A stretch of DNA of 64,000 nucleotides from Syntrophales bacterium (GTDB taxonomy: Bacteria; Desulfobacterota; Syntrophia; Syntrophales; UBA2210), in assembly GCA_023228425.1 (NCBI GenBank), contig JALOBE010000004.1, forward strand, positions 1 through 64,000. Direction: 5' to 3'. Positions 41,389 through 49,018 of the stretch are shown in pieces; position 1 is the first letter of the stretch; the number at the start of each line of letters is the position of its first letter. The translations under genes were made by a program, and so were the position numbers. The notes under the pieces were generated by a model, which worked only from the letters and a program-made list of their open reading frames with translations, did not search any database and had not been told where the DNA came from.

Positions 41389-42258
41389 ATGATGAAGCGC
41401 CGCCCCAGCCTTAAGGCCGGACCATCATCGGGGAAAGAGCATCCCCCGGGGATGAATTCAAGGACGCCCGATACTGATTCCCGGAAGAAGGCCGGGCTGA
41501 AATCCTTGATTTCTCGAACTCATGCAGCATTTGGGGGCCTGGCAATGCTTCTTGTTGCGCTAATGCTTTTCTCTTGGTCCTCATTCAGGACTTCCGACAA
41601 GCATCCTCCGGATTTTAGAGAGACTTCAGGCGGCAAGGTGACCGAAACAGGTGCCGCCGCCAGGGGCGACATGCGAGTGACGAATGCTTCGAAGGCTGAT
41701 GACAGGATCATGATTCGACGGGTCCTTCTGACGCCTCCCACGCCTACAAAGCGGGATGTCCTGAAGGCCGTGGTTGTTCCCGCGGATGACGGCCCCAGTG
41801 GATTGCACTATTTGTATGAATGGAAAGTCAATTACCGGACCGTCAAGAAATCCGACGATAACAGCCTCGAACTGTTCCCCTTTCAGGTGAGGGATCTTGT
41901 TTCGGTTTCCGTTTTTCCCTACGATAAGGATCGGCAAGGCTTCTCCGTTGAAAGCCCCGTGGCGGCAATTCACAGCGAACCTCCAACGCTGAGTCTGGAG
42001 CCAGCCCGTCTGCCCATAAGGTCGGGAGAGTCGATCCCCCTGCGAATGGTCGGCGAGGATCCTGACGGTATGGACATAACCTTCAGCTTGGAGCAGCCGT
42101 TCGTAGAGGGAATGATAATTGACGAAAGGAGTGGTGAAATTATCTTTACGCCTTCGGAGGACCAAAAGGAGGGGACGATCTTTTTCGGAGCCGCCGTTGA
42201 GAATTCGGAAGGCACGAAGGTCACTAAAATATTTGAGCTTGAAATGACACTTGAATAA
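41389..42258 (+). CDS. membrane-anchored Ig-like domain protein at pilus locus
   Basis: A 289-residue protein of unknown function. Residues 1-47 are cytoplasmic, Pro-, Lys- and Arg-rich and low in complexity; 48-64 form one membrane helix. Outside follow two beta-sandwich-like modules. One is at about 106-194 (VLLTPPTPTKRDVLKAVV through YLYEWKVN). The other is at about 199-289 (SLEPARLPIRSGESIPLRM, GEDPDGMDITFSL, GEIIFTPSEDQ), which resembles a putative-Ig/cadherin-like domain. It lies 36 bp after pilY1 on the same strand and is convergent with pilQ. It may anchor or escort pilus components in the periplasm; this is inferred only from position. Confidence 0.6.
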   Translation: MMKRRPSLKAGPSSGKEHPPGMNSRTPDTDSRKKAGLKSLISRTHAAFGGLAMLLVALMLFSWSSFRTSDKHPPDFRETSGGKVTETGAAARGDMRVTNASKADDRIMIRRVLLTPPTPTKRDVLKAVVVPADDGPSGLHYLYEWKVNYRTVKKSDDNSLELFPFQVRDLVSVSVFPYDKDRQGFSVESPVAAIHSEPPTLSLEPARLPIRSGESIPLRMVGEDPDGMDITFSLEQPFVEGMIIDERSGEIIFTPSEDQKEGTIFFGAAVENSEGTKVTKIFELEMTLE

Positions 42259-42343
42259 ACCGCGAAGGAAGATCATATTCTTACGGTCTTTTTCCAGTGT
42301 CCATCATGATACAACCCGTTCGGTTCTGCCCGGATCGTATGAT

Positions 42344-44041
42344 CTATCCATCGAGAATCACCGGTGTAATAAAAATAAGCAGTTCCATCTGTGACTTGCG
42401 GAATGAACGTTCCTTGAAAAGCCAGCCAAGGATGGGAATTTTCGACAGCCCCGGAATACCCGACCCGCCCTTCGTGTCTTCACTTTTGTAAATTCCTCCA
42501 ATTACGATGGTGTCGCCGTCATTGATTATGACCTTGGATTGGACCTCGCTTGTCATTATGGGAGGGCCTACTATGCCTCCGTCTCCTGCCCTGGCCCAGT
42601 CGGCATATTTATTCTGTGCATTTATATCCAGGGAGAGCCTGCCCTCGGCGGTGATCTGCGGGGTGACATCGAGCGACAGTATGGCACGTATCGTTTTCGT
42701 CGTTAATTCGCCGTCCGCACCCGTTATCTGTACGTCGAATTCCTCCCCCTGGCTGATGGTGGCCTTAACCTTGTCAACCGTGGTTACTTTGGGCGATGAT
42801 ATGATTTTGCCGTCACCCACTTCCTCAAGGGCCTGCAGCTTTGCATCGAGAATCCAGCGTGATGAACCGGCGATGATACCCAGCGCGGGTGTCGTCGCGG
42901 CGGCCATGGAAGGGAAATTGACGGCGATATTACTGTTTGTCAGTCCTATATTATTCGGTAGTGTGGTCATGGATGTATTAAGTGACGGAGCTGAACTGCC
43001 GAAAAGTATGCCAAGGTCCTTGGTGTTCTCAGATCCCCCCCAGGTAGTCGTGGTTCCCGCGCCCCACCGGATGCCCAGTTCGCGGGAAAAGTTGGTGTTT
43101 ACCTCGACAATCCGGGCTTCGATGGAAACCTGCCTGACTCGTCCCTCGGCAACTTTCTTTGCCAGACGCTGTCCTTCGGCTTCCTCCATTTTCTTCAAAG
43201 GCATGACGGTTATGACTCTGCCCCGGGTAGTCATGCCCAGTTCGTTCACCTCCAGTACTGTTTCCAGGGCCTGGTCCCAGGGAACGTTCCGCATATGAAG
43301 CGTCACCTTCTCTTTAAGATCGGAGGCGACGATATTATAGCCGCTCACTTCAGATATAAGCCGGAAAACGTTTTGTATATCCGTGTCCTGGACCACTATG
43401 GAAAGGCGTTCTCCCTTGAATTCAGGGGGATCCTCTTCGTGCAGCCGGAGGGCTTCACTTTCAAGGTGGGTCTTGATTGTATCGGTGCTCGGCAGGGGAA
43501 GGTTTCCTGATGCGATTGTTGACGATGATACGGGGGATGATGAGGTCATGCGGGCGGCCGTGTCAAAAGAAATTACCACTGTTGATCCCGAGCGGTGCAT
43601 TCGGCAGGGAACTGTATCAGCAAGCTCCATGATAATGTCCAGGGAGGGACGGTCCAGGTCAATATGAGATTGAAGAGATACCTCCCGTATCTGTGTCAAT
43701 TCCCCGGGAAGGTATCGCTCCGGGGTTCCCTCGTTCCTGACCGTGTCTTTTAATGTGAGGACGATAGTGTTTTCCGATAACTGTGACAGGTTCATCTCCT
43801 CAGGTATCCTCGTAAATACCATGGCGATGTCTTCCTTCCCCTCCCGTCGTTGAAAAAGGATGTCTTCAAGAAGGGCATAAGAAGAGCTGTCGTCATCGAT
43901 TCCCTGTCCCATAACCGTATCACCGGAAAATCTGTCCAGTGATGGAGTGCCGATCGGACTTTGTTTCCCCGCGCAGCCCAGGAGGAACAGGATCCCGATC
44001 AGCGCCGCCAAGCCGCAAAAAATTCTGCTTCTTCGTTTCAT
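42344..44041 (-). CDS. pilQ: type IV pilus secretin PilQ
   Basis: A 565-residue outer-membrane secretin. The lipobox LLGC is at 20-23, so it may be a lipoprotein. An AMIN-like domain (about 60-165) is followed by the secretin STN/N domain (LSIVVQDTDIQNVFRLISEVSGYN near 209-232), a short N1, and the secretin channel with VEARIVEVNTNFSRELGIRWG and GLSKIPILGWLFKERSF near the end. It forms the gated pore for the pilus. Shorter than gamma-proteobacterial PilQ because it has a single AMIN domain. ATGA overlap with pilP. Confidence 0.93.
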   Translation of the reverse strand: MKRRSRIFCGLAALIGILFLLGCAGKQSPIGTPSLDRFSGDTVMGQGIDDDSSSYALLEDILFQRREGKEDIAMVFTRIPEEMNLSQLSENTIVLTLKDTVRNEGTPERYLPGELTQIREVSLQSHIDLDRPSLDIIMELADTVPCRMHRSGSTVVISFDTAARMTSSSPVSSSTIASGNLPLPSTDTIKTHLESEALRLHEEDPPEFKGERLSIVVQDTDIQNVFRLISEVSGYNIVASDLKEKVTLHMRNVPWDQALETVLEVNELGMTTRGRVITVMPLKKMEEAEGQRLAKKVAEGRVRQVSIEARIVEVNTNFSRELGIRWGAGTTTTWGGSENTKDLGILFGSSAPSLNTSMTTLPNNIGLTNSNIAVNFPSMAAATTPALGIIAGSSRWILDAKLQALEEVGDGKIISSPKVTTVDKVKATISQGEEFDVQITGADGELTTKTIRAILSLDVTPQITAEGRLSLDINAQNKYADWARAGDGGIVGPPIMTSEVQSKVIINDGDTIVIGGIYKSEDTKGGSGIPGLSKIPILGWLFKERSFRKSQMELLIFITPVILDG

Positions 44042-44583
44042 AGCGTTCCTCTACGGTCGTTTCCTTCAACCCTGAGTATTGTCTGCTGTATTTTGATCTC
44101 ACCGAAGGAATCGATTTTCTTTTCTTCGATTATAACCTGATCAGGAAGGATTTCCACGACCTTTCCTTCATCCATACCGACGGCTGTTCCTTTGTAGAGA
44201 TCGTATGCCGTTCCTTTTGGGTCCTCCACGATTGCCAGTCTTCTGCCTCCGCCGATCACAATTCCCACTAATCGTATCTCTTGAATTGTGAGAAGCTCCA
44301 GAGGGGAGCGAAAAAACGGTCCCCCGAGGGGTTCCGACTCTTCGGTTCTTTGCGGTATCGTTCGTTCAGCCGGTGCCGGGACAGGGGCCATAAAGGGGAG
44401 AAAGGGGTCGACAGTAATGATACCAACGGAAGTATGTTCGTATCCCTGCTCCATCGCTCCTGTTTCCGCGACGCAAAGGGCCGGCCACAGCAGAACCAGG
44501 ATGGTCACGATAATCGGCATGCAGATGTTCATCGTAACATCCATGGAGGATATTCTTTTATGATTCCTTTTGGGGGTCGTCAT
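44038..44583 (-). CDS. pilP: type IV pilus inner-membrane lipoprotein-like PilP
   Basis: A 181-residue protein with a signal or anchor segment at about 20-40 (CMPIIVTILVLLWPALCVAE). The C-terminal beta-domain has EIRLVGIVIGGGRRLAIVED then AYDLYKGTAVGMDEGKVVEI, the PilP homology region that contacts PilQ and PilO. No lipobox Cys in the usual place, though Cys37 lies near the cleavage region. The frame overlaps pilO by 26 bp; a later ATG at 44544 is an alternative start. Confidence 0.85.
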   Translation of the reverse strand: MTTPKRNHKRISSMDVTMNICMPIIVTILVLLWPALCVAETGAMEQGYEHTSVGIITVDPFLPFMAPVPAPAERTIPQRTEESEPLGGPFFRSPLELLTIQEIRLVGIVIGGGRRLAIVEDPKGTAYDLYKGTAVGMDEGKVVEILPDQVIIEEKKIDSFGEIKIQQTILRVEGNDRRGTL

Positions 44584-45160
44584 GGGTCATTTCCAGAAAC
44601 ATGTACGTTTTCATCAGGCACTCGGCATCGAGCAGTAAAGGCCCTCCGGCATCTTTAGGGGTGGGTCCCCGAATGACGGCATCGGCCACGTTAACGATAC
44701 GGGGAAGCCGCGAGACAGTATCAAAAAAGGCCGCGATATCCCGGTAATTCCCGCGGACTGTCATTTTCACAGGCAACTCCGCGTAAAACTCCTGCGATAT
44801 CGGATTGAGCGGTTCGAAGAGCAGGATATCCAGTTTTTCCGTTTGCGCCGCCCCTGAAAGGGCGCTCAGCAGACTCGGTATATCTTTCTGTTCCGGAAGC
44901 TTTGCCAGGGCTAGGCGCAGGTTTTCATTGATTTCTTCGATTTCCTTCCGGTGACGTTCAATCTGACGGGCGACGGCCTGTCTCTGGATGATCTGGCGGT
45001 CCAGGGTTTCAAGTGTTTCAGTGAGAGAAGCCTTTTTATCCAGCGCCGCCTGGAGAAAGAAAAAATAATAAAAATACCCCAGGAGGAGTACAAGAACCAC
45101 ACCGATCAGGATCTTGTATTTCATGGGGAGCGCTTTGATGTCGTCGGCGGTTATGGCCAT
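44558..45160 (-). CDS. pilO: type IV pilus alignment protein PilO
   Basis: A 200-residue protein with one membrane helix (about 16-36), a coiled coil (about 37-85) and a ferredoxin-like periplasmic domain (LPVKMTVRGNYRDIAAFFD near 128-146, NVADAVIRG after). It forms heterodimers with PilN and links the inner platform to PilP and PilQ. Three bp separate it from the pilN stop. Confidence 0.9.
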   Translation of the reverse strand: MAITADDIKALPMKYKILIGVVLVLLLGYFYYFFFLQAALDKKASLTETLETLDRQIIQRQAVARQIERHRKEIEEINENLRLALAKLPEQKDIPSLLSALSGAAQTEKLDILLFEPLNPISQEFYAELPVKMTVRGNYRDIAAFFDTVSRLPRIVNVADAVIRGPTPKDAGGPLLLDAECLMKTYMFLEMTHDDPQKES

Positions 45161-45163
45161 GGG

Positions 45164-45709
45164 TTACCTCCGGATCGTCGATCCGGTCAGGGTGAAACTT
45201 TTGAGCTCCGTTCCGGCGTAGGGAACCTGCCGCACGGCCACTAGATCTACCGACAAGATTTCCGGCGATGCCGTCAGCCGTTCCATGAAGAGGGCGATGG
45301 TCCTGTTGTCTTTTGCCATCCCCTCGGTTCGAAGGTCCGTGCCTCTTTTGGATAGAAGGGTAAGCCACAGATCTCCTTCCGGGACGGTGAGGGAAAACTC
45401 TCTCAACAGAAGGTATCCCTCGTCACGATTTTTTTCGAGGCTGGTGATGACCTGGAGTTTCTTTTCCGCCAGGGCCTTGTCTTCCCGGTACTTGTCGATA
45501 TCGCCGGTGAGTTTTTTCAGCCGGTCCAGTTCCGTGCGCGAGTCGGTGACCTGCCTTTCAAGGGCCGATATCGACAGGGTCATCCAGGTGTGGAAGCTTC
45601 CCACAACGAGTACCAGGATAACGAAGGAAGCGGCGAAGGTTATGAGCAGCTTGCGGGCCCTCAGTTTTGCCATCTCTTCACGATAGGGAATGAGATTGAT
45701 CCTGATCAT
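45164..45709 (-). CDS. pilN: type IV pilus alignment protein PilN
   Basis: A 181-residue protein. The cytoplasmic N-terminus MIRINLIPYREE contains the INLxP motif that docks into PilM. The membrane helix is about 22-44, then a coiled coil (ALERQVTDSRTELDRLKKL) and a periplasmic domain with LLREFSLTVPEGDLWLT. ATGA overlap with pilM shows tight coupling. Confidence 0.9.
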   Translation of the reverse strand: MIRINLIPYREEMAKLRARKLLITFAASFVILVLVVGSFHTWMTLSISALERQVTDSRTELDRLKKLTGDIDKYREDKALAEKKLQVITSLEKNRDEGYLLLREFSLTVPEGDLWLTLLSKRGTDLRTEGMAKDNRTIALFMERLTASPEILSVDLVAVRQVPYAGTELKSFTLTGSTIRR

Positions 45710-46800
45710 AGATCTTCCACGCTTCTGAGGGCAAGGCCCGTGGCTATGGGGACGATCGAGGCCATTTCCCGCATGTATTCACGGTTGAAGGTTTTCACGT
45801 CGTATGCCACGGCCTTGAACGGGTCCAGGGGTTCAACGTCGCAGCGCAGTCTCTGGGTCAGATCGTCCGTGATGCCCGGAAGGGATGACGCGCCTCCCGA
45901 CAGGAAGACCGTGCTGATGAAGACCAGGCCCTGAGATGAGTTGAAGAAGTCAATGGATCGTTCTATTTCAGCCAGGACAGGATTTGCCAGCATGACCAGA
46001 CTTTCTCCCCGCAGGCTTTCGTCGGGAAGGAAGCCGTCGCTTTCTCCGGCACGCCGGATCTTCCATGCCTCCGCCTCTTCAAAGGTGCCGCCGCGCCGTT
46101 CCTGAACGGCTTCGGTGACAAGGTCCCCACCCATGAGGATGTTTCTGGTAAAGACCGACTTTCCGCCCCTGACGATGTTGATGTTGGTCATGGCGGCGCC
46201 GATATGAACCAGGGCGAACACATCCTCTTCGGAAAAATCATAATTTTCTTCGTATGCCGTTTCCAGGGCAAAGGCATCCACATCCATCAGGACCAGCCGA
46301 AGGCCCGCGCTTTCGACGGCACTCCGATATTCCGCTATGACGTCGTGTTTGGCCGCCGCGATGATCACGTCGTTCTGTTCGGCGTTGTTCGCGTTTGCGC
46401 CGAGAACATGGATGTCGAAATAATAATCTTCAATGCTGTCGATGGGCAAGTAGTTTCGGGCCTCGTCCCGGATTATCCGGCGCAGTTCGTCTTCTGCCAT
46501 CTCCCTGAAGGTTGCCTTGGTGATGATGACGGAATATCCGGACAGGGCCATGGCCGCCGTTTTTGTCTTGCAGCCCGATTCCTTGATCAGGTCTTTGATG
46601 CACTGCGTCACGGCGGAGCTGTTGTTCATGAGGCCCTTGCTGATGGTTCCCCGTTCAAGGGATTTCCGCGCGACGCGGGCGAGACGGTACCCGCCGTCGG
46701 TATGGATGATTTCAACCAGTTTTATGGAACTCGAACCGATATCGATGCCGACGATACCCTGTTTTTTCTTTCGTGACAGAAAATCAAGCTTCAGCTTCAT
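45706..46800 (-). CDS. pilM: type IV pilus assembly ATPase-like PilM
   Basis: A 364-residue cytoplasmic actin-like protein. The phosphate-1 loop GIVGIDIGSSSIKLVEI is at 15-31. The conserved RRIIRDEARNYLPIDSIEDYYFD and the second phosphate region ALVHIGAAMTNINIV near 195-209 follow, and GGASSLPGI is the adenosine motif. It binds the PilN N-terminus and couples the motor platform to the alignment complex. It starts 27 bp after the ftsB stop, so ftsB may be cotranscribed. Confidence 0.93.
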   Translation of the reverse strand: MKLKLDFLSRKKKQGIVGIDIGSSSIKLVEIIHTDGGYRLARVARKSLERGTISKGLMNNSSAVTQCIKDLIKESGCKTKTAAMALSGYSVIITKATFREMAEDELRRIIRDEARNYLPIDSIEDYYFDIHVLGANANNAEQNDVIIAAAKHDVIAEYRSAVESAGLRLVLMDVDAFALETAYEENYDFSEEDVFALVHIGAAMTNINIVRGGKSVFTRNILMGGDLVTEAVQERRGGTFEEAEAWKIRRAGESDGFLPDESLRGESLVMLANPVLAEIERSIDFFNSSQGLVFISTVFLSGGASSLPGITDDLTQRLRCDVEPLDPFKAVAYDVKTFNREYMREMASIVPIATGLALRSVEDL

Positions 46801-46827
46801 GTGCCTTCCTTCAGAAGGTCCGGTGAT

Positions 46828-47097
46828 TCACGGTTCCCTGAACCGGTATATGATCTCGCCTTCCCTGACCATGCCCAGGTCTCTCCGGGCAATCAGTTCC
46901 AGGTAGTCCCGATCGCTTCGCAAAAGGACTATGCGTTCGCGCAGTTGTTCGTTTTCCGCTGAAATTCGGCCGGTTTCGGTTTCGAGAAGAGAAAGCTTTT
47001 CCTTGATTTCAAAATATTCGACAAGTCCTCTGTCGCTGAACAGGATGAGGAGAACCATGGCGAAGAATCCCGCCACAAAATACCTGCCGATTTTCAT
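46828..47097 (-). CDS. ftsB: septum formation initiator (FtsB/DivIC family)
   Basis: An 89-residue bitopic membrane protein. Residues 7-22 are the transmembrane helix, 28-70 a coiled coil (leucine-rich, KLSLLETETGRISAENEQLR), and the tail LIARRDLGMVREGEIIYRF is the FtsB/DivIC signature. It works with FtsL and FtsQ in divisome activation. Its position ahead of pilM, with a 27-bp gap, suggests shared transcription with the pilus genes. Confidence 0.87.
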   Translation of the reverse strand: MKIGRYFVAGFFAMVLLILFSDRGLVEYFEIKEKLSLLETETGRISAENEQLRERIVLLRSDRDYLELIARRDLGMVREGEIIYRFREP

Positions 47098-47129
47098 GGC
47101 TTTCCACTCCGCTTCCGGTTCACAAGACC

Positions 47130-47250
47130 TTTGACTTGCATCATTTCGAGGAGCATCGCGACGAGAACTTGTTCCTTACAGTCGTCATCGGACAGGATTC
47201 CCCCCCACGGTCGAAATGACCCAATCGATAGGATTTCAAAGGTCTTTTCG
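47130..47250. repeat. dispersed repeat element, isolated copy
   Basis: A copy of the CATTTCGA/TCGAAATGAC family far from the others. It has CATCATTTCGAGGAGCATCG followed by CGACGAGAAC on the left and TCGAAATGACCCAATCGATA followed by GGATTTCAAAGGTC on the right. No copies are seen between 20.4 and 47.1 kb. No gene in 47098-47269. Confidence 0.8.
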
Positions 47251-47269
47251 TCGGGATGTGCCCTGAATG

Positions 47270-48448
47270 CTAAGAGATGTCTCCCGAGGGGAGCAGCCGT
47301 TGCGGTTCACCGAGGAAAAAGTTTCCCCTCTCGATCTCTTCTTTTAAAATATGACAAATTTCAAGTGCTTTATAGTAGCTGGACATGGGTGCCGTGTCAA
47401 TTGTTTTTCCGTTGATACGGATGGTTCCGCTTCGCAATTCCTTATAACTCACTTCAGCGATACTTCGGGCGGAACCGCCGGGATAGTCGACACCGTAATC
47501 ATAGACCTGGGCGAAGATATCCTCATCCTTCACGGCGGTGAATTGTGCCATGTCCTCGTTGAGAATCGGGATGGGAACGCCGATTCCCACATACAGCGAA
47601 ACCCCGTAGCCCAGGACGCTGGCCCCCACGAGCCAGCGGTCACTCATCTCTTTCAGGTTTCCCACGACGGCGAGTGTTCCGGCCCCCTCGCGGGGGACGC
47701 CGTTTTCACCTCTCATGACACTCGTATTGTGTTGCGTTCCGTTCCAGGCGACGTATCCCCGGGCCCCTCCCAGGAACAGGGCGGTACCCACGCCGATGGT
47801 TCTGAAAAAGGGATCGTTCAGAAGGGGACTCAGCTGCCCCGACGTGGAGTAGTTCGCGTTGGCCATGTGGGGACGCAATACGCCCATGTAGGTGTAGATG
47901 GTCCGGTCCGACATGTTGACGGCGCAGTTATAGTTCTGATAGGCGTTTCTTGGATTGAAAAGGATGGCGTCCCTCAGATCCCTGAGGGTGATACTTTTTT
48001 CAAATTTTCGGGCCGGGTAGCAGTCGGTGCCGTAGCCTTCGATATGGACCTTGACGACATTGCCGGCCACCAGGTCCTCGATGACGTGCCCGCCGCCGTA
48101 ATTGAATTCTCCCGGGTGGACGCTGTTGAGAGGATCACCCTCCACAACCGCCGTAGCTCCCAGGTAACAGTCAACGGCGGCGATGCCGGCATAGGCGGGA
48201 ACGTTGTTGAGCCGGACTTTCGATGATTTGATTTTCGGCGAGGGGTGACCGAAATTCAGGAAGACTCCGGAAGAGCACATGATACCGAAGGTTCCCGTGG
48301 TTACCACGTCAACGGTCCGCGCCGCTTCGACGGCTCCCTTACGCTCAACGATGTCTATAATTTCTTCGGCCGTTACGACGACGACGGAGCCTTCCCGTAT
48401 TTTGCGGTTAATCTCCTGGTAGGTTTTGGTAACGACGTGTTTTTTCAT
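47270..48448 (-). CDS. DUF39 homocysteine-synthesis sulfur-incorporation protein
   Basis: A 392-residue DUF39 family protein. In anaerobes and methanogens this family converts aspartate semialdehyde and sulfide to homocysteine, together with a small ferredoxin/NIL partner. Visible family words: TTGTFGIMCSSGVFLNFGHP (with the reactive-type Cys), GGGHVIEDLVAGNVVKVHIEG, YGTDCYPARK and NVPAYAGIAAVDCYLGAT. The NIL/ferredoxin partner gene is not seen beside it. It supports an anaerobic sulfide-using lifestyle. Separated by about 100 bp from dut. Confidence 0.8.
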   Translation of the reverse strand: MKKHVVTKTYQEINRKIREGSVVVVTAEEIIDIVERKGAVEAARTVDVVTTGTFGIMCSSGVFLNFGHPSPKIKSSKVRLNNVPAYAGIAAVDCYLGATAVVEGDPLNSVHPGEFNYGGGHVIEDLVAGNVVKVHIEGYGTDCYPARKFEKSITLRDLRDAILFNPRNAYQNYNCAVNMSDRTIYTYMGVLRPHMANANYSTSGQLSPLLNDPFFRTIGVGTALFLGGARGYVAWNGTQHNTSVMRGENGVPREGAGTLAVVGNLKEMSDRWLVGASVLGYGVSLYVGIGVPIPILNEDMAQFTAVKDEDIFAQVYDYGVDYPGGSARSIAEVSYKELRSGTIRINGKTIDTAPMSSYYKALEICHILKEEIERGNFFLGEPQRLLPSGDIS

Positions 48449-48551
48449 TGATAGCCCCTCGATCTTTCCTATGTGGGATATACCAAAGACCGGGAAAACT
48501 CAAGGAGAGAATAAGGGAGGCACGGTGGGTGAAAGCGGTGACTGCAGGACC

Positions 48552-48992
48552 TCACAGTCCCGTGTGGCCGAAGCCGCCGTCGCCGCGGGCCGTGGTGTCC
48601 AGTTCGGTCTCTTCGGTCCAGACGGCACGGACCACCTGCTGGACAACCATCTGGGCCACGCGGTCACCCCTGCGGACGAGGAACGGTTCATTTCCAAGGT
48701 TGATCATGATGAGGCATATCTCCCCGCGGTAATCGGCATCGATGGTCCCCGGGCTGTTCAGCAGCGTGACGCCGTGATTCACAGCCAGGCCGCTTCGGGG
48801 ACGGATCTGCGCCTCGCAGCCCCGGGGGAGGGCCACGGAGATTCCCGTGGGAATCATCTTCCGTTCTCCGGGAAGGAGCTGTTCTTCCCGGAGAACGGCG
48901 GCGTAGAGATCCATGCCCGCCGCTCCGTCGGACATGTATCGGGGAAGGGGAAGGTCGGCCGTGTTGCCGACCCTCCGCAGAGGTATGCGCAT
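48552..48992 (-). CDS. dut: dUTP diphosphatase
   Basis: A 146-residue trimeric dUTPase that removes dUTP and supplies dUMP. Motifs in order: AGMDLYAA, RPRSGLAVNHG, NSPGTIDADYRGE (catalytic Asp), RGDRVAQMVV, and the C-terminal GDGGFGHTG arm. The ATG at 48992 has GGTGA upstream and was preferred to the GTG at 49007. It follows pnp by a few bp in the same direction. Confidence 0.93.
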   Translation of the reverse strand: MRIPLRRVGNTADLPLPRYMSDGAAGMDLYAAVLREEQLLPGERKMIPTGISVALPRGCEAQIRPRSGLAVNHGVTLLNSPGTIDADYRGEICLIMINLGNEPFLVRRGDRVAQMVVQQVVRAVWTEETELDTTARGDGGFGHTGL

Positions 48993-49018
48993 CGACTGTC
49001 TCACCACGATTAATGGGG

